Source: an uncultured Pseudomonadales bacterium (GTDB lineage: Bacteria; Pseudomonadota; Gammaproteobacteria; Pseudomonadales; Pseudohongiellaceae). Taken from it: DNA of 64,000 nt. The stretch's first letter is position 1. Every line of letters starts with the position of its first letter. A model generated the notes under the pieces. That model did not search any database and had not been told where the DNA came from. It was given only the letters and a program-made list of their open reading frames with translations. Location: the NCBI GenBank assembly GCA_943789485.1, contig CALSUH010000014.1, positions 62,001-126,000 on the forward strand, written 5' to 3'. Below, one piece after another: positions 8,130-15,894 of the stretch. A program made the translations under genes and the position numbers.

Positions 8130-9248
8130 CTATAACCAAACCTCCCGATTGTCATGACGTCCAATCTGTCTATCTAGCTTAAGATCGAAAATTTCTCTCA
8201 TGTTGCACTTGGCGAATAGATCGAGAACATCATCTTTGTCCGATTGATCTAATTTCTCAAATTCCTGCTGCGTGCGGCTAAGGAGGTAGAATCGGTAGGG
8301 TTGTGCCAGAGCGGTAATCGATACACCGTGCACATCAAAGTTGCACATTCCTACGCCACGTTCGGCGATGGTATTGGGTGGTAGTGAATTCTGCTGCCCA
8401 ATCCATGTGTTGATATAGGCGCAAGCCGCCTTGGTTTCTGGCATAAAATCTATAGCCAGCAGTTTTAGCACGTCGATCAGGGTGTCAGGTATCTCATCGG
8501 CTTCGAGATAGCTTCTATTCTGAGCACTAAACTCGCCCATATCGCGGTCGGGTCTATTCATTCTCTCCACCCAGCGGTATAGACGAATCGCCTGAGACTG
8601 CATGATGGATAGAGGCTTAGGATCGCGGCCGAGGTGTCCATACAGCGGTGCAATCAGGCCAAAGTCGCCAATACTAGGCTTATTGCCTAGCAAGTAGGGA
8701 GCGTTACCGAAATGAACGTCCAGTTTCTGTATTAGCTCAAAATAAAGCGTCTCGATTAACGCGTATGTCTGGGGTACAGCACCGAAGTTACGCCCCGCTT
8801 CGCGCATCTGATTCATGCGTTTTTCAGCCAATCCTTTCTTGTTGAGATTGGCTGATACGAATGTCTCGAAATGAAATTGCAGGAAAGCGCTATTCTCTTC
8901 AGGGAAATTCCAGCGGTAGTGCATCGCCGGGCGCAGCAAACCTTCACTGCCTATTACATCGAAGAGAAGGCTGACGATCTTCTGTTTTGGGTTGTTTGGT
9001 GTGTGTTCGTTTCCGCAGCGCTGCTCATAGTGATCGATGATAGCGGCACCATCGCGTATCACTTCTCCTTCTTCTGTTTCTATTGCTGGGATGCTTCTGC
9101 GCCCACCCATCTTGGGTAATACATGCTCTTCATAGTAAGCAGAATTTGGCAGAGTCTCAGTGTACTGTTCTCCAGCCTTGATCAGGTAGCTGCGCGCCCT
9201 GCCTGTATAGAGTGACAGAGGAGATCCATAAAGTGTGATTTCTGACAT
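8130..9248 (-). CDS. Glutathione S-transferase-like protein with long C-terminal extension
   Basis: The N-terminal 80 residues form a thioredoxin-fold GST domain: ITLYGSPLSLYTGRARSYL, then GGRRSIPAIETEEGEVIRDGAAIIDHYE with the cis-Pro and the glutathione gamma-glutamyl-binding segment. The alpha-helical domain follows to about residue 230 (LGNKPSIGDFGLIAPLYGHL). A further 140 residues do not belong to a usual GST, which has about 200-220 residues; they look helical, with a strand VGMCNFDVHGVSITALAQPYRFYLL. No signal peptide, so cytosolic. Conjugation activity is plausible but not shown. It heads the minus-strand run with the hydroxylase and SRPBCC genes. Confidence 0.75.
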   Translation of the reverse strand: MSEITLYGSPLSLYTGRARSYLIKAGEQYTETLPNSAYYEEHVLPKMGGRRSIPAIETEEGEVIRDGAAIIDHYEQRCGNEHTPNNPKQKIVSLLFDVIGSEGLLRPAMHYRWNFPEENSAFLQFHFETFVSANLNKKGLAEKRMNQMREAGRNFGAVPQTYALIETLYFELIQKLDVHFGNAPYLLGNKPSIGDFGLIAPLYGHLGRDPKPLSIMQSQAIRLYRWVERMNRPDRDMGEFSAQNRSYLEADEIPDTLIDVLKLLAIDFMPETKAACAYINTWIGQQNSLPPNTIAERGVGMCNFDVHGVSITALAQPYRFYLLSRTQQEFEKLDQSDKDDVLDLFAKCNMREIFDLKLDRQIGRHDNREVWL

Positions 9249-9389
9249 AGGTGATCTACTTTTCTAGTAGGTTTTCTCAGCTAGACTACGTCGAGTCTAG
9301 GTGTCATATTTGACCTTAACACAATTTTAGATTTCGCTGACAGCTTCGGGCTGCGGTAATCAATGAGTCTAGTTTTTAGAGGTGATTAA

Positions 9390-11060
9390 TTGCGCAGATT
9401 GCTTAGAAACGTAGTTGCCGTTTTTGTACTTTCAGGTCTAACAGCATGCACGGGATTGAATCCTCCTCTGGATCCTCAAACTGCGCAGTCCAGTGGCGCG
9501 CTTTCTGAAATGCAGGCACTGTATGACGTACAACACTACCAATTAGAATTGCAGGTCTATCCCGACAGAAAGATGATCGAGGGCCGCGTCACTATGCGCG
9601 CTATTGCGACAGAGTTCATCACAACTGTTGAGCTAGACCTAGACCCAAGATTCGAGATTTTAGAGACCTCGGTAAATGGGCAAACTTCCAGCTATCAGAA
9701 AGCGGAAGGGAAGCTGCTGCTTTTAGGATCTGAGATTCAATCAAGCAGTGAATTCACAACGACCGTTTCCTATCGCGGTAGACCCTATGAGGCGGAGAAT
9801 CCCCCGTGGGATGGTGGTTTCGTGTGGACCGAGACTGAGTCTGGTGAACACTGGATCGCTACTGCTGTTCAGGGCAGGGGTTGTGACCTCTACTGGCCCT
9901 GCAAGGACCATATATCGGACAAGCCCGAGTTAGGAGCTGACATGCTAATCACGGTGCCCTCAAATCTTACTGCAGTGATGAACGGAACACTGCTCTCCGA
10001 ATTGAAGCTCGGTGAGCGAACCACCTACCATTGGAGTACTCAGAACCCAATCTCGGCCTACCATCTTGCGATCAATATTGGCCCGTTCAAGAAGTATGAG
10101 ATACAACATAGCAACGCACTTACTGAAGACCCAATTCCCGTGATTTTTTACCATGTTACAAATGATATGGAGAAAATTGAAAAGCTGATAAAGGAAGATT
10201 TTATTGGCCAGCTCGAATTTTTTGAGAGAACGCTTGGCCCTTATCCCTGGGGTGAGGAGAAGATAGGAATCGTAGAAATTCCCTATTTAGGCATGGAACA
10301 CCAGACCATGAATGGCTATGGAAATAATTATGAATTAGACCCGTATGGCTTCGACTGGTTGATGCAGCACGAGTTCTCTCACGAGTGGTTCGGTAATCTA
10401 ATGACGCAGGCAGGGAGTAAGGATTTTTGGCTGCACGAGGGTTTCGCTAACTATATGCAGCCTGTCTATGCGCAACAGGTTATTGGAGATGCCGGTTATT
10501 GGAGCTATATGTGGGATTTCTACAATGGCTTAGCAAACTGCAAGCCGGTCGTCCCCTATGAAACAGTATCGATGGATTATTTCGATTCCAACGACGCCTA
10601 CTACAAGGGCAGCTGGACACTGCATACCCTGAGAGGTCTGATCGGTGAGGAGGCTTTCTGGCGCTCGGTACGCCGACTTATCTATGGCACGGCGGATCCT
10701 TGGTCGCTTTCCTATCCGCTACAACCTACGCGTCGCAGCAACGATGACTTTGTAAGGATAGCCAGCGAAGAATATGGTCAGAACCTGTCCTGGTTCTTCG
10801 ATATGTATCTAGGGCAAGCTGCGATTCCGCTTCTTGTTCAACAGCGCAACGAAGACGGCGTGAGTTTTAGTTGGCCACACAATCCAGAGGCCAATTTTAC
10901 TATCCCAATTCGGGTGACCCAAGACGGTCGCGCCACCGAGTATGCGGTGCCGTCAACCGGTGAGAGATTCCCGTTAGCGGAAGATGCCTTACTTCAAATA
11001 GACCCTAGAGTCGCACTGTTTAGAGATTTTGGCACTACTAAAGCTTGCGCGATTGACTGA
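9390..11060 (+). CDS. M1-family zinc metallopeptidase lipoprotein
   Basis: Probable aminopeptidase acting on peptides outside the cytoplasm. It starts at TTG, preceded by AGAGGTG. The lipobox SGLTAC puts the lipidated cysteine at residue 20. An N-terminal beta domain (about 45-230) carries the saddle strands. The catalytic domain has HEFSH (H327, E328, H331) with the third zinc ligand E350 in WLHEGFANY, exactly the HExxH-x18-E spacing. The GxMEN substrate motif is altered to LGMEHQT. The 556-residue length lacks the long C-terminal helical domain of PepN, as in leukotriene-A4-hydrolase-like and short bacterial M1 proteins. It stands alone between divergent and convergent neighbours. Confidence 0.9.
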   Translation: MRRLLRNVVAVFVLSGLTACTGLNPPLDPQTAQSSGALSEMQALYDVQHYQLELQVYPDRKMIEGRVTMRAIATEFITTVELDLDPRFEILETSVNGQTSSYQKAEGKLLLLGSEIQSSSEFTTTVSYRGRPYEAENPPWDGGFVWTETESGEHWIATAVQGRGCDLYWPCKDHISDKPELGADMLITVPSNLTAVMNGTLLSELKLGERTTYHWSTQNPISAYHLAINIGPFKKYEIQHSNALTEDPIPVIFYHVTNDMEKIEKLIKEDFIGQLEFFERTLGPYPWGEEKIGIVEIPYLGMEHQTMNGYGNNYELDPYGFDWLMQHEFSHEWFGNLMTQAGSKDFWLHEGFANYMQPVYAQQVIGDAGYWSYMWDFYNGLANCKPVVPYETVSMDYFDSNDAYYKGSWTLHTLRGLIGEEAFWRSVRRLIYGTADPWSLSYPLQPTRRSNDDFVRIASEEYGQNLSWFFDMYLGQAAIPLLVQQRNEDGVSFSWPHNPEANFTIPIRVTQDGRATEYAVPSTGERFPLAEDALLQIDPRVALFRDFGTTKACAID

Positions 11061-11073
11061 ACTTTCTATTACC

Positions 11074-11511
11074 CTATTTCTCTAGCAGACGTTCGTCGCC
11101 GAAAGTAGGCAGTATCAATTGATAGGCTTCAGTCAATAGACCTATTACATCTCGTGTGTATTGCTGCGCATGGACGTTTTGAATGGCGGCCAAACGCAGG
11201 TCTATCTCGCTCATGAGGTGGGAAAATTCGGCACTATCGGCGGCGGTATAAGCCACTTCAAAACCGGGTATAAATTCCAGTATCTGCGCGTGCAGGGATG
11301 CAACTTCTATTTGCACTGCAGGGGTGAGTAACTGGTGGTAGGCGCTAATGAGTCGTGTGGCTTCTTGCGCACTGTTTATTCTGGCCCCAATAGGCTCTAT
11401 AGGCCCAATGAGGTTGCCATCGATCATGAGGATCACGAACTCATCTTCTGCGCCCTGGGCATTGGCCAAGGTAAACCCGAGGATTAAAAGGACGGATAGA
11501 TAGCGAGCCAT
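11074..11511 (-). CDS. Small secreted protein, unknown
   Basis: Not recognised. A signal peptide spans residues 1-20 (ending ANAQGA). The mature part of about 125 residues is mainly helical and without cysteine. It has a short strand FVILMIDGNLIGPIEPIGA and helices rich in Ala, Leu and Gln. It converges with the M1 peptidase gene (13 bases apart) and lies 37 bases downstream of the SnoaL-like gene, so it may be cotranscribed with it. Confidence 0.55.
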   Translation of the reverse strand: MARYLSVLLILGFTLANAQGAEDEFVILMIDGNLIGPIEPIGARINSAQEATRLISAYHQLLTPAVQIEVASLHAQILEFIPGFEVAYTAADSAEFSHLMSEIDLRLAAIQNVHAQQYTRDVIGLLTEAYQLILPTFGDERLLEK

Positions 11512-11548
11512 TCCGTCCTATCTCCTAAAGGGAAAAGCTCGAAGTGCT

Positions 11549-12013
11549 CTACTTGTCTTCATAGGAGAAAACGGACCTCAACTCGCGTTTGCTAATTTTC
11601 CAGCCATCACCAGTTAGCTCGAAGTTGTCATGGTATTCGCCAATGATCGCGAAGCCTTCCGTAGAGTTTGAGCCGGCGGCTGAAGTATAGATAGTTGCAT
11701 AACTTACACCGGAGGCATGTAGTTCATCGATAGGCTCAATGCGAATAGTGCTCATTAGATGTCGGATAGACCCGCTCTTATCCAGGCCCTCTATACGTGC
11801 GCGAATATTGTTGCGGCCTTCCCATGTCTGGTTGCCAACGCTAAGTGATGCTTCGTCGGTAAAGAGATTCGAGAACTCAGCTGCATCGAATCTATCTCGA
11901 AAGTAGGCGTAGTCTGTCACTAGGTTAGCACAGTCGCGGTAGACATCTGCGGCGTAACTCGCTGGGATTAGACCAACACTTAGTGTAACTGCGAATAAGA
12001 GACGTTTTATCAT
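11549..12013 (-). CDS. Secreted SnoaL-like / NTF2-fold protein
   Basis: A signal peptide covers residues 1-21 (ending ASYA). The rest is one NTF2-like cone. A helical start YRDCANLVTDYAYFRDRFD leads to FSNLFTDEASLSVGNQTWEGRNNIRARI, the classical SnoaL signature in which an Asp follows F-T. Then come RHLMSTIRI, EYHDNFELTGDGWKISKRELRSVF. This fold is used by isomerases, hydratases and dehydratases or as a binding module; the activity cannot be told. Export is unusual for catalytic SnoaL enzymes but common in this genome region of secreted small proteins. Confidence 0.75.
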   Translation of the reverse strand: MIKRLLFAVTLSVGLIPASYAADVYRDCANLVTDYAYFRDRFDAAEFSNLFTDEASLSVGNQTWEGRNNIRARIEGLDKSGSIRHLMSTIRIEPIDELHASGVSYATIYTSAAGSNSTEGFAIIGEYHDNFELTGDGWKISKRELRSVFSYEDK

Positions 12014-12249
12014 TTTAGTGTTCCTGATTTAAAGTAAGAGAATTTCGGTGAGGATTGATCTCATTCAGACTGAGCCAGCAAATTCAAGTTATTGTTCATT
12101 AAGCGCGTTCTGGATATCCTGATGGGCCCGTCGCGAGCTATTTCAGGTATGCTGTATCTGATACGCATTAGGCCACATTGAGTAAAATAAGTTAATGTTA
12201 TATCCCTATATCAACCCACTAACGCTGTATGTAAGGAGTCACTGAGACG

Positions 12250-12804
12250 ATGTTCACCGTAAAGATATTATCTAAATGGGCTGCAATTGGTCTCGGCTCA
12301 ATCCTACTCTTCGTAGCTGTTGCCTATGGTGCTATGCGAATGAACGATGGCCCAGTGGAATTCTACCCTTGGTTTACTATAAGTATCGGAGGCCCGTTTC
12401 GTAGCGGGGAGCTAGCGGCGGCACCGCAAAGTTGGGAATTTTTGCAGGAGCGCGAAGAGATCGAGATCCAGACACTTAAGCCGACCACATCCAGGACGGT
12501 CTGGGTGCCGATAGTCGATGGCGAGTTTTTTATAGTCAGTGGCTATATGAATTCACCCATAGGCAGGCTGTGGAAACAATGGCCAGCTTATATGGAAGAG
12601 GACAATCGCATACTGATTCGGGATGAGGGAAAGATCTACGAGCAATGCCTGCAAAGAGTGTTGTCGGATCCCGAGAAGATTGTGCCGGTGTTGGCGGAAC
12701 TAGGTCGAAAATATCTCGGCGGCAATGGCGAGCTGATTCCAGGAAGTGAAATCGCAGTCACCAGTGGCTCCATCTGGATGTTCGAAGTAACTGACTGTCA
12801 ATAA
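12250..12804 (+). CDS. Membrane-anchored protein, unknown
   Basis: Function not recognised. One N-terminal membrane anchor (about residues 9-30) is followed by a globular part of about 150 residues outside the membrane. IGGPFRSGELAAAPQSWEFL opens a beta-rich domain containing RTVWVPIVDGEFFIVSGYM and RLWKQWPAYMEEDNRILIRDEGKIYE. The layout (anchor, GG-x-F/L-x-GE, P-x-x-W, a strand pair, then W and N/D-I-x-I-R-x-x-G) recalls the protein at 41212-41709 and loosely a split beta-barrel of the nitroreductase/PNPOx kind. That fold assignment is a guess. It leads a probable operon with 12824 and 13514 (gaps 19 and 15 bases). Confidence 0.6.
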   Translation: MFTVKILSKWAAIGLGSILLFVAVAYGAMRMNDGPVEFYPWFTISIGGPFRSGELAAAPQSWEFLQEREEIEIQTLKPTTSRTVWVPIVDGEFFIVSGYMNSPIGRLWKQWPAYMEEDNRILIRDEGKIYEQCLQRVLSDPEKIVPVLAELGRKYLGGNGELIPGSEIAVTSGSIWMFEVTDCQ

Positions 12805-12823
12805 TCTTAGAAAGGAAGACCGT

Positions 12824-13498
12824 ATGTTTTTAAAGACACTAGTCGGCATTATACCGCTTGGCGTATTTGCTACTGCAATAGCGCAGACGGATGTAAGTGG
12901 CACATGGATGCTCAATGGGCCAGGAACAGAGAGTGAGGTATTACTGACTGAAGAGGGTAAGCGTCTGCAAGATGACTACGAACTGTTGGAAGATGATCCT
13001 AGCCTCTATTGTACGCCGGCTAGCTCATCGAGAATTTGGGCGAATCCAGGTGCGCCTATTAAGATAGAGCAAACCGATACAAGCATTCTAATTAGTTATG
13101 AGCTCTTTGACCTTAGGCGTGAGATACCGTTGGGGGACGAGTCTGCACTAAGTAATCAGCCGAGCACTCAAAATTTGAATGGCACATTTTTCTCGGAGAT
13201 GGGTTCCTCGTTTGCGAGCTATGACGGCGAACGTCTTATTATTGAATCTAGAAATCACGCCTACGGATATATTAGAACATCACGGGGAATACCACAGGCA
13301 CCGAGCACAACAGCAATCGAAGTGTTGGAAGTGGAAGGCGATATACTGCATATCACCCATACTTATATCGACGAATCGATATTTGAGAAGCCGTTAGTGC
13401 TTGAATACTTTCTAAGACGAGCAGACGATACCGTACTTAACGTGTATGACTGCACTGAAGCAAACTACAACTGGTTCGATGAACTGAATGCGAATTAG
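12824..13498 (+). CDS. Secreted protein, distant member of the ACHEGNY family
   Basis: A signal peptide spans residues 1-20 (ending AIAQ). The mature protein opens with DVSGTWMLNGPG, which recalls the DLQGVW start of the 2256-3254 protein. It contains SFASYDGERLIIES, resembling the W-DGDTLVIET segment, and ends with YDCTEANYNWF where the others have YACHEGNY. I infer a shared beta-rich fold; the function is unknown. A good AAAGGA ribosome site precedes the ATG. The DUF6152 gene follows 15 bases later, and in other bacteria DUF6152 genes tend to neighbour this family. Confidence 0.6.
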   Translation: MFLKTLVGIIPLGVFATAIAQTDVSGTWMLNGPGTESEVLLTEEGKRLQDDYELLEDDPSLYCTPASSSRIWANPGAPIKIEQTDTSILISYELFDLRREIPLGDESALSNQPSTQNLNGTFFSEMGSSFASYDGERLIIESRNHAYGYIRTSRGIPQAPSTTAIEVLEVEGDILHITHTYIDESIFEKPLVLEYFLRRADDTVLNVYDCTEANYNWFDELNAN

Positions 13499-13513
13499 GC
13501 TGGGAGAATAAAA

Positions 13514-13885
13514 ATGAAGAAAATTCTATTAATCGCAGTATTGTTAAGCGCTCCATTTCTGATTAGCGCACATCATTCGACGGCTGCGAACTTTACGCAA
13601 GAGATAATCTCAGTCGAAGGCACTATCGAGCGGGTCCGATTTCAGAATCCCCATTCTTCTGTGCTAATTAAAAACACCGATGATCAAGGTGAGGAAACTT
13701 TCTGGCTAATTGAATCCGTCGGCAGAACTACCTTGGAAAGGCAGGGTGTTTCATTTGATATACTTGAGGTAGGTTCGGTGGTAAAGGCGAGTGGAAGGAA
13801 GGGGCGCAGAGAGTTTACGATGTATCTGCGAGATATAGAGTTCGAAGATGGAGCCGTCTTCGTTCCTGAGCCAGACCTTTATTAA
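13514..13885 (+). CDS. DUF6152 family secreted protein
   Basis: Small periplasmic protein of unknown function. The signal peptide ends at ISA, so the mature chain begins at or near HHSTAANF, the family hallmark. The rest is an OB-like barrel: EGTIERVRFQNPHSSVLIKN, ETFWLIES, TLERQGVSFDILEVGSVVKASGRKG and a last strand YLRDIEF. The N-terminal histidine pair could bind a metal, but that is a guess. GGGAG precedes the ATG. It is the last gene of the 12250-13885 run and converges with the amidohydrolase gene. Confidence 0.8.
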   Translation: MKKILLIAVLLSAPFLISAHHSTAANFTQEIISVEGTIERVRFQNPHSSVLIKNTDDQGEETFWLIESVGRTTLERQGVSFDILEVGSVVKASGRKGRREFTMYLRDIEFEDGAVFVPEPDLY

Positions 13886-13959
13886 TTTTGAGCCCCAGCC
13901 TAGTTAGCGAATGCCTGAGACAGATTTTCTTGCGGCACTGTCTCGTTACGATGTAGTGA

Positions 13960-15684
13960 CTATTGTTGGAAAGTAATTTTTCCGCCAACTATAGTCATCA
14001 TGTTTTCGCTGGTAAGGATATCAGCCTCGGGAATGGTCATGAGGTCGTTATCGAATACGGTGAAGTCAGCATATTTTCCTATTTCTATAGAACCCCGTAG
14101 GTTTTCCTGAAAGGCGCCGTGTGCCGGCCAAAGAGTAAGCATGAGTAAGGCTGTCTCTCTTGAGACGGCTAATTCAGGGTGCCAACCTGCACCCGACGTC
14201 CCATCTAGTCTTGTTCTAGCAACTGCTGCAAAGAACTCAATTCTAGGATCCCCTGCTTCAACCGGCGCATCGGAGCCGGCCAGTATCCTCAAGCCCCTAT
14301 CGACTAATTGCTGCCAAGGATAGGCATAGGAGAGTCGGTCACGTCCTAGGCGATCGGGAGCGAAATTAAGGTCGCCGATAGCATGGCTGGGTTGCATAGA
14401 AGGAAGCACGCCTAGTTCTACGAAGCGCTGTTGGTCCGATGGCGGAATTATTTGCGCGTGTTCCATGCGCCAACGCAGGTCCTCGCTGGCCCATTCGCTT
14501 CTAGGTACGTAGTTGTATGCCTCTTCGTACCAATCCAGGAGAGACCTTACTGCACGATCTCCGATAACGTGTGTCTCGATTTGAATTCCCTGTCTAAGCG
14601 AGGCATAGAGAATCGGCATCAACTCTTCTTTGGTCGTGCGGTTCATGAAGCCGTTGTGATCGGAATCGGAATAATTATCGATGAGTGCAGCACCACGTGA
14701 GCCTAGAGTCCCGTCTATAAACACTTTGATGCCGCGCACATCAAACATATCATCAGCTGTGGTTTCGCGGCCGCGCTCCAGCATAGTTTGTGCCTGCGAA
14801 ACCGGGATCGCGGCATACACGCGATGTGCCATGTTGCCTTCTTTATGAATCTCCTTCATCAGTCCGATTAATCGATAAGACATACCGGCATCTTGTGTCT
14901 GTGTCCAGCCTAGTGAGGCATTCGCACGCAGGCCGCGTAGTAGATTATCTTTGAGATAGGCATCGGTTTCTGGTGGCAGTATTTCGCGAAAGGCATTCAT
15001 CGCATTAGCAAGCACGTAGCCGGTGGGTGTCCCGTCTAATTCTCTTTCGAATCTACCGCCCTCAGGGTCTGGGGTGTCCTTGGTAACACCCGCGAGTTCC
15101 ATCGCTTTCGAATTAACTAGTGCAGATACGCCATCGGCTCGCGGCATGAACAGAGGCTTGTCGGCGGTAAATGAGTCGACGTCGTACTTATTAAGGAAGC
15201 GCTGCTCATCGGTCCATTCCCGCTCTATCCAACCTCGTCCCTGAACCCAGTCGCCGTCGGGAATATTTGCAGCCCAGTCCCCGATGGTTTGTACGGTCTG
15301 TTGTAGCGTGGCAATTCCGAAGAGGCTTAGAGTTTTTGTGCGCTTGCCTACGCCTTCCAAATGTTGGTGGCTATCGGTGAATCCTGCGAATACCGTCCTG
15401 CCTGCCAGATCGATAACTCGGGCGCTGCCACACATATACTCCTCGGCATCAAGGTTAGAGCCGACAAATACAATTTTGCCGCCCTTGCTAGCTACAGCCT
15501 CCGCCGTCCACTGATTCTCGTTGGATGTGTAGACGCTTGTGTTATGAAGGACTAGGTCGGCCTGTGCGCAGTTAGCGCTGGCAGCCGCAGATTCTAGGGC
15601 GTCAATGTTTGAGCTCTCATCGCTGCAGGCGGCAAGAAGTAATAGAGCAGGCAGGGTCAGATTCAGGGCAATTGTGGGGTGCAT
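13960..15684 (-). CDS. YtcJ-like amidohydrolase lipoprotein (Amidohydro_3)
   Basis: Metal-dependent hydrolase anchored by lipid on the periplasmic side; the amide-type substrate is unknown. The lipobox LLLAAC places the lipidated Cys at about residue 20. The composite beta-domain is followed by the HxH motif in GFTDSHQHLEG. The long Amidohydro_3 insertion follows, then the metal-site segments IETHVIGDRAV and WRMEHAQI, and the catalytic Asp in LAGSDAPVE. The C-terminal strand IGKYADFTVFDNDLMTIPE is standard. AAAGGA precedes the ATG. It stands alone, facing away from the terpene-hydratase-like operon, with 198 bases between starts for two promoters. Confidence 0.85.
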   Translation of the reverse strand: MHPTIALNLTLPALLLLAACSDESSNIDALESAAASANCAQADLVLHNTSVYTSNENQWTAEAVASKGGKIVFVGSNLDAEEYMCGSARVIDLAGRTVFAGFTDSHQHLEGVGKRTKTLSLFGIATLQQTVQTIGDWAANIPDGDWVQGRGWIEREWTDEQRFLNKYDVDSFTADKPLFMPRADGVSALVNSKAMELAGVTKDTPDPEGGRFERELDGTPTGYVLANAMNAFREILPPETDAYLKDNLLRGLRANASLGWTQTQDAGMSYRLIGLMKEIHKEGNMAHRVYAAIPVSQAQTMLERGRETTADDMFDVRGIKVFIDGTLGSRGAALIDNYSDSDHNGFMNRTTKEELMPILYASLRQGIQIETHVIGDRAVRSLLDWYEEAYNYVPRSEWASEDLRWRMEHAQIIPPSDQQRFVELGVLPSMQPSHAIGDLNFAPDRLGRDRLSYAYPWQQLVDRGLRILAGSDAPVEAGDPRIEFFAAVARTRLDGTSGAGWHPELAVSRETALLMLTLWPAHGAFQENLRGSIEIGKYADFTVFDNDLMTIPEADILTSENMMTIVGGKITFQQ

Positions 15685-15894
15685 CCAAGATTCCTTTGGC
15701 GTTCGAGGTCTTATAATTTAAGTTTGGCAGTAATTGGCAAAGATTGTATCAGATGGCGTAGAATCTCAAGGGTTGCGAGCAGTTAGCGGGATCTGAATGT
15801 TTGGAAATCAACCCACTATTTCTCTACACTAATAAAAATAATCGAAGACCAAGAATAAAAAGTTCAATTTTCTGTTCACACTGTGAGGTATAGC

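Noticed and set aside
13917..13944. Terminator between the DUF6152 and amidohydrolase genes
   Set aside because: GAGACAG/CTGTCTC is a seven-pair stem with a long 14-base loop and no T-run; kept only as a possible weak structure.
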